DNA from: Alistipes sp. CAG:268
GTDB taxonomy: Bacteria; Bacteroidota; Bacteroidia; Bacteroidales; Rikenellaceae
Length of the DNA: 8,761 bases
Assembly: GCA_000434235.1 (NCBI GenBank)
Contig: FR892016.1
Coordinates: 46,146 to 54,906, forward strand
Direction of reading: 5' to 3'
Positions 6,410 through 8,761 of this stretch are shown piece by piece (position 1 is the first letter of the stretch; every line of letters starts with the position of its first letter). The notes under the pieces are model-generated. The model was not told where the DNA came from. It did no database searches and saw only the letters and a list, made by a program, of their open reading frames with translations. The translations under genes and the position numbers were made by a program.

Positions 6410-6470
6410 ACGGTTTTCGTCGTGTTTCTGCCGCACCCGGATCCAGCCCGTCTAAAACTCCGCGCTGCCT

Positions 6471-7199
6471 ATGTTGAGTGCCTTGTACTACATCTTCCTG
6501 GTGCTGCTGTGCACCTTTTTCATGATCTTGTCGGCCGTTGCGCTGGTCGTCTGCTATCCCTTCGACCGGGGCCGCCGCGTCGTGCACGAACTCTCGCGCA
6601 TCCTCGTGCGGATCTTCTTCGCCATCCCGCCCTTCTGGCGCCAGCGCGTCGAGGGGCTTGAGCGGATCGACCGCCGCCAGCGTTACGTCATTGCCGTGAA
6701 CCACAACACGGTGATCGACATCCCGACGCTCTACTACCTGCCGCTCAATTTCCGGTGGGTCTCCAAGCGCGAGGTCTACAAGGTTCCCTTCTTCGGGCAG
6801 TACCTCTTCCTGCACGGCGACATCTGCATCAACCGGGGACGGGCCACGGCCGCCATGGAGCAGCTGCTCCGCGAGGGACGCGAGTGGATCTCGCGCGGCG
6901 CTTCGGTCGCCATCTTCCCCGAGGGCACGCGTTCGAAGGACGGGGAGATCCACCGCTTCAAGGCCGGCGCCTTCCTGCTGGCCCGGGAGGCCGGCGTCGG
7001 CATCCTTCCGGTGGTGCTCGACGGTACGAAGTCGCTCATCGGGCACAACCTGCTCTTCAACTGGGGCAACCGGATCACCATCCGGGTCCTGCCTCCCGTT
7101 CCGGCCTCGGAGGTCGCCGCTTCGGACCCCCACGAACTGATGGAGCGCGTGCACGACGACATGTGCCGGGCGCTCTCCGAGATCCGCAACAGACGATAG
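6471..7199 (+). CDS. plsC: 1-acyl-sn-glycerol-3-phosphate acyltransferase (PlsC family, 242 aa)
   Basis: This enzyme transfers a second acyl chain onto lysophosphatidic acid to give phosphatidic acid, the precursor of membrane phospholipids, at the cytoplasmic membrane. An N-terminal hydrophobic segment (about residues 4-28, LYYIFLVLLCTFFMILSAVA) serves as membrane anchor. All four acyltransferase blocks are visible: motif I NHNTVID (His78 and Asp83, the HX4D catalytic pair), motif II around KREVYKVPFFGQYLF (99-113), motif III FPEGTRS (149-155) and motif IV ILPVVLDG (178-185). Length fits the family (about 240 residues). The ATG at 6471 starts directly before the hydrophobic anchor. Related LPLAT acyltransferases with other acceptors (ornithine lipids, lipid A) share these motifs, so exact substrate is less certain than the class. 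The stop is three bases before the topoisomerase gene, which implies one transcript. Confidence 0.92.
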   Translation: MLSALYYIFLVLLCTFFMILSAVALVVCYPFDRGRRVVHELSRILVRIFFAIPPFWRQRVEGLERIDRRQRYVIAVNHNTVIDIPTLYYLPLNFRWVSKREVYKVPFFGQYLFLHGDICINRGRATAAMEQLLREGREWISRGASVAIFPEGTRSKDGEIHRFKAGAFLLAREAGVGILPVVLDGTKSLIGHNLLFNWGNRITIRVLPPVPASEVAASDPHELMERVHDDMCRALSEIRNRR

Positions 7200-7202
7200 A
7201 CT

Positions 7203-8761
7203 ATGGCAGACTTACTCAATACGAATCCCAACGAAACCTACGGCGACGACGCCATCGTGACGTTGTCGCCGCGGGAACACATCCGCCTGCGCCCGGGCAT
7301 GTACATCGGCAAACTGGGCGACGGCTCGCAGGCCGACGACGGCATCTACGTGCTGATCAAGGAGGTCGTCGATAACTCGGTCGATGAGTTCATCATGGGC
7401 GCCGGGCGCGAGATCGACATCACGATCGAGGACAACGTCGTCTCGGTGCGCGACTTCGGCCGCGGCATTCCGCTCAAGTCGCTGGCGGCGGCCGTTTCCG
7501 AGATGAACACGGGCGGCAAGTACGGCGGCACGGCCTTCAAGAAGACCGTGGGCCTGAACGGCGTGGGCGTCAAGGCCGTGAACATGCTCTCGAGTGAGTT
7601 CACGGCGCGCTCGGTGCGCGACGGCGAGGCCCGCACGGTCACCTTCGCCAAGGGGCTCGAGCAGAGCGACCGCTGGGAGTCGGGTGTCTCGGAGAAGAAC
7701 GGCACCTACATCTCCTTCCGCGTCGATGAGGAGGTTTTCGGGCAATATGCCTACAACCTCGAGTACGTCGAGCAGATGGTCAAGAACTATACCTACCTGA
7801 ACCTGGGCCTCACGTTCCGCTTCAACGGCCGCAGCTACGTCTCGAAGAACGGACTGCTCGACCTGCTGAACGAGAACATGACCGAGGATCCGCTCTATGC
7901 GCCGATCCACCTCTCGGGCGACGACATCGAGGTGGCCATCACCCACGGCACGGGCTACGGCGAGAGCTACTTCTCGTTCGTGAACGGCCAGTACACCTCG
8001 CAGGGCGGTACGCACCAGGCGGCCTTCCGCGAGGGTATCGCCAAGACCATCAAGGAGTTCTATCACAAGGACTACGATCCGTCGGACATCCGCACGTCGA
8101 TCATTGCGGCCATCTCGGTGAAGGTCACCGACCCGGTCTTCGAGTCGCAGACCAAGATCAAGCTCGGCTCGAAGGAGATCGAGCCCGGGGTCTCGATGCG
8201 CAACTTCGTGGTCGATTTCCTGGGCAAGCACCTCGACGACTACCTGCACAAACACCCCGAGACGGCGCAGACGCTGCAGAAGAAGATCGTCGAGAACGAG
8301 AAGGAGCGCAAGGCCATCTCGGGCATCCAGAAGAAGGCGCGCGAGACGGCCAAGAAGGTCTCGCTCAACAACCGCAAGCTGCGCGACTGCAAGATCCACT
8401 TCACGGACAAGAACGAGCTGGCCGAGCAGTCGATGATCTTCATTACGGAGGGCGACTCGGCCTCGGGTTCGATCACCGCCTCGCGCGACGTGCGCACGCA
8501 GGCGGTCTTCTCGCTGCGGGGCAAGCCGCTGAACTGTTACGGGCTCACGAAGAAGGTGGTCTACGAGAACGAGGAGTTCAACCTCCTGCAGGCGGCGCTC
8601 AACATCGAGGAGGACATGGAGAACCTGCGTTACAACAAGGTGATCATCGCCACCGACGCCGATGTGGACGGCATGCACATCCGCCTGCTGCTCACCTCGT
8701 TCTTCCTGCAGTTCTTCCCCGACGTGATCCGCACGGGCCACCTTTATATCCTCCAGACGCC
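7203..8761 (+). CDS. parE: Type IIA DNA topoisomerase subunit B, ParE/GyrB family (topoisomerase IV-like), C-terminus cut by window edge
   Basis: This is the ATPase and TOPRIM subunit of a type II topoisomerase, which passes one DNA duplex through another to unlink or relax chromosomes. There are 519 complete codons and the frame is open at the right edge. GHKL ATPase motifs: EVVDNSVDE (54-62, with catalytic Glu54 and Mg-binding Asn58), RDFGRGIP (83-90) and [14 protein letters not shown] (117-130). In the transducer domain [10 protein letters not shown] (316-325) carries the ATP-sensing lysines. The TOPRIM domain has EGDSASGS (416-423) and DADVDG (485-490), the metal-binding acidic residues. 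I prefer ParE over GyrB because of the divergent EGDSASG and DGMHIR forms, which I associate with the Bacteroidetes ParE branch; this should be checked by a tree. The start at 7203 sits three bases after plsC. About 100 or more residues, ending the TOPRIM/tail, lie beyond the window. Confidence 0.93.
   Translation, partial: MADLLNTNPNETYGDDAIVTLSPREHIRLRPGMYIGKLGDGSQADDGIYVLIKEVVDNSVDEFIMGAGREIDITIEDNVVSVRDFGRGIPLKSLAAAVSEMNTGGKYGGTAFKKTVGLNGVGVKAVNMLSSEFTARSVRDGEARTVTFAKGLEQSDRWESGVSEKNGTYISFRVDEEVFGQYAYNLEYVEQMVKNYTYLNLGLTFRFNGRSYVSKNGLLDLLNENMTEDPLYAPIHLSGDDIEVAITHGTGYGESYFSFVNGQYTSQGGTHQAAFREGIAKTIKEFYHKDYDPSDIRTSIIAAISVKVTDPVFESQTKIKLGSKEIEPGVSMRNFVVDFLGKHLDDYLHKHPETAQTLQKKIVENEKERKAISGIQKKARETAKKVSLNNRKLRDCKIHFTDKNELAEQSMIFITEGDSASGSITASRDVRTQAVFSLRGKPLNCYGLTKKVVYENEEFNLLQAALNIEEDMENLRYNKVIIATDADVDGMHIRLLLTSFFLQFFPDVIRTGHLYILQT

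Larger units (their letters stand above)
6078..6470. other. Gene-free region: pyrimidine-rich degenerate repeats, then promoter and leader of the plsC transcript
   Basis: I see no credible protein here: open frames on either strand are low-complexity (Pro/Ser/Arg-rich) and resemble no family. From about 6080 to 6290 the plus strand is dominated by C and T, with CCGTCC-like words recurring. It ends in a perfect palindrome GTTCCGGAAC (6270-6279) and a run of eight A (6293-6300). The last 130 bases hold the -7 box and leader hairpin of the next operon. The repeats and leader elements are listed separately. Confidence 0.7.

Noticed and set aside
6117..7154. An open frame of 345 codons on the minus strand across plsC and the pyrimidine-rich block
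   Set aside because: It overlaps plsC antisense, its product has no domain I recognise, and the part outside plsC is low-complexity.
7212..8741. An open frame of 509 codons on the minus strand, antisense to the topoisomerase gene
   Set aside because: Same cause: codon bias of parE keeps the antisense frame free of stops. The sense strand has all GHKL and TOPRIM motifs.

Overview
The window looks like chromosome of a GC-rich member of the Bacteroidales, and Alistipes or another Rikenellaceae genus is my best guess. The evidence is a SusC/SusD-type outer-membrane pair, lipoproteins with the short Bacteroidetes lipobox followed by acidic or polar residues, AT-rich promoter regions with TAnnTTTG-like -7 boxes, weak or absent Shine-Dalgarno sites, and GC-rich coding DNA. 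The genus is an inference from composition and was not tested by a search. I see no rRNA, tRNA, insertion sequence, integrase or CRISPR array.

Layout. On the minus strand (4659 down to 1) lies a SusC/RagA-type TonB-dependent transporter followed 12 bases later by a SusD/RagB-type surface lipoprotein, which runs off the left edge. An AT-rich divergent intergenic region (4660-4938) separates this pair from a plus-strand gene (4939-6015) for a lipid-anchored thioredoxin-fold protein of the TlpA/DUF4369 type, which ends at a clear intrinsic terminator (6038-6077). A gene-free stretch follows (6078-6470). It holds a pyrimidine-rich block with degenerate repeats of about 26 bases, a -7 promoter element, and a strong GC hairpin in the presumed leader of the next transcript. 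The plus strand then carries plsC (6471-7199) and, three bases later, the first two-thirds or more of a type IIA topoisomerase B subunit (parE-like, 7203 to the right edge).

The main point of interest is in the transporter. Its frame is broken by a run of exactly ten G (minus strand; 3969-3978 on the plus strand). Removing one G gives a single uninterrupted protein of 1076 residues, with every expected domain and no other lesion. The run lies at the junction between the plug and the beta-barrel. In this copy the gene would give only a 236-residue N-terminal domain plus plug. This is either a contingency (phase-variable) switch caught in the OFF state or an indel error in sequencing or assembly; the sequence alone cannot decide which.

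Functionally, the left half is a nutrient-uptake module: the SusD lid captures substrate at the cell surface and SusC imports it with energy from TonB. A thiol-redox lipoprotein is transcribed divergently and may or may not be linked to it. The right half is housekeeping: phosphatidic acid synthesis and chromosome decatenation.
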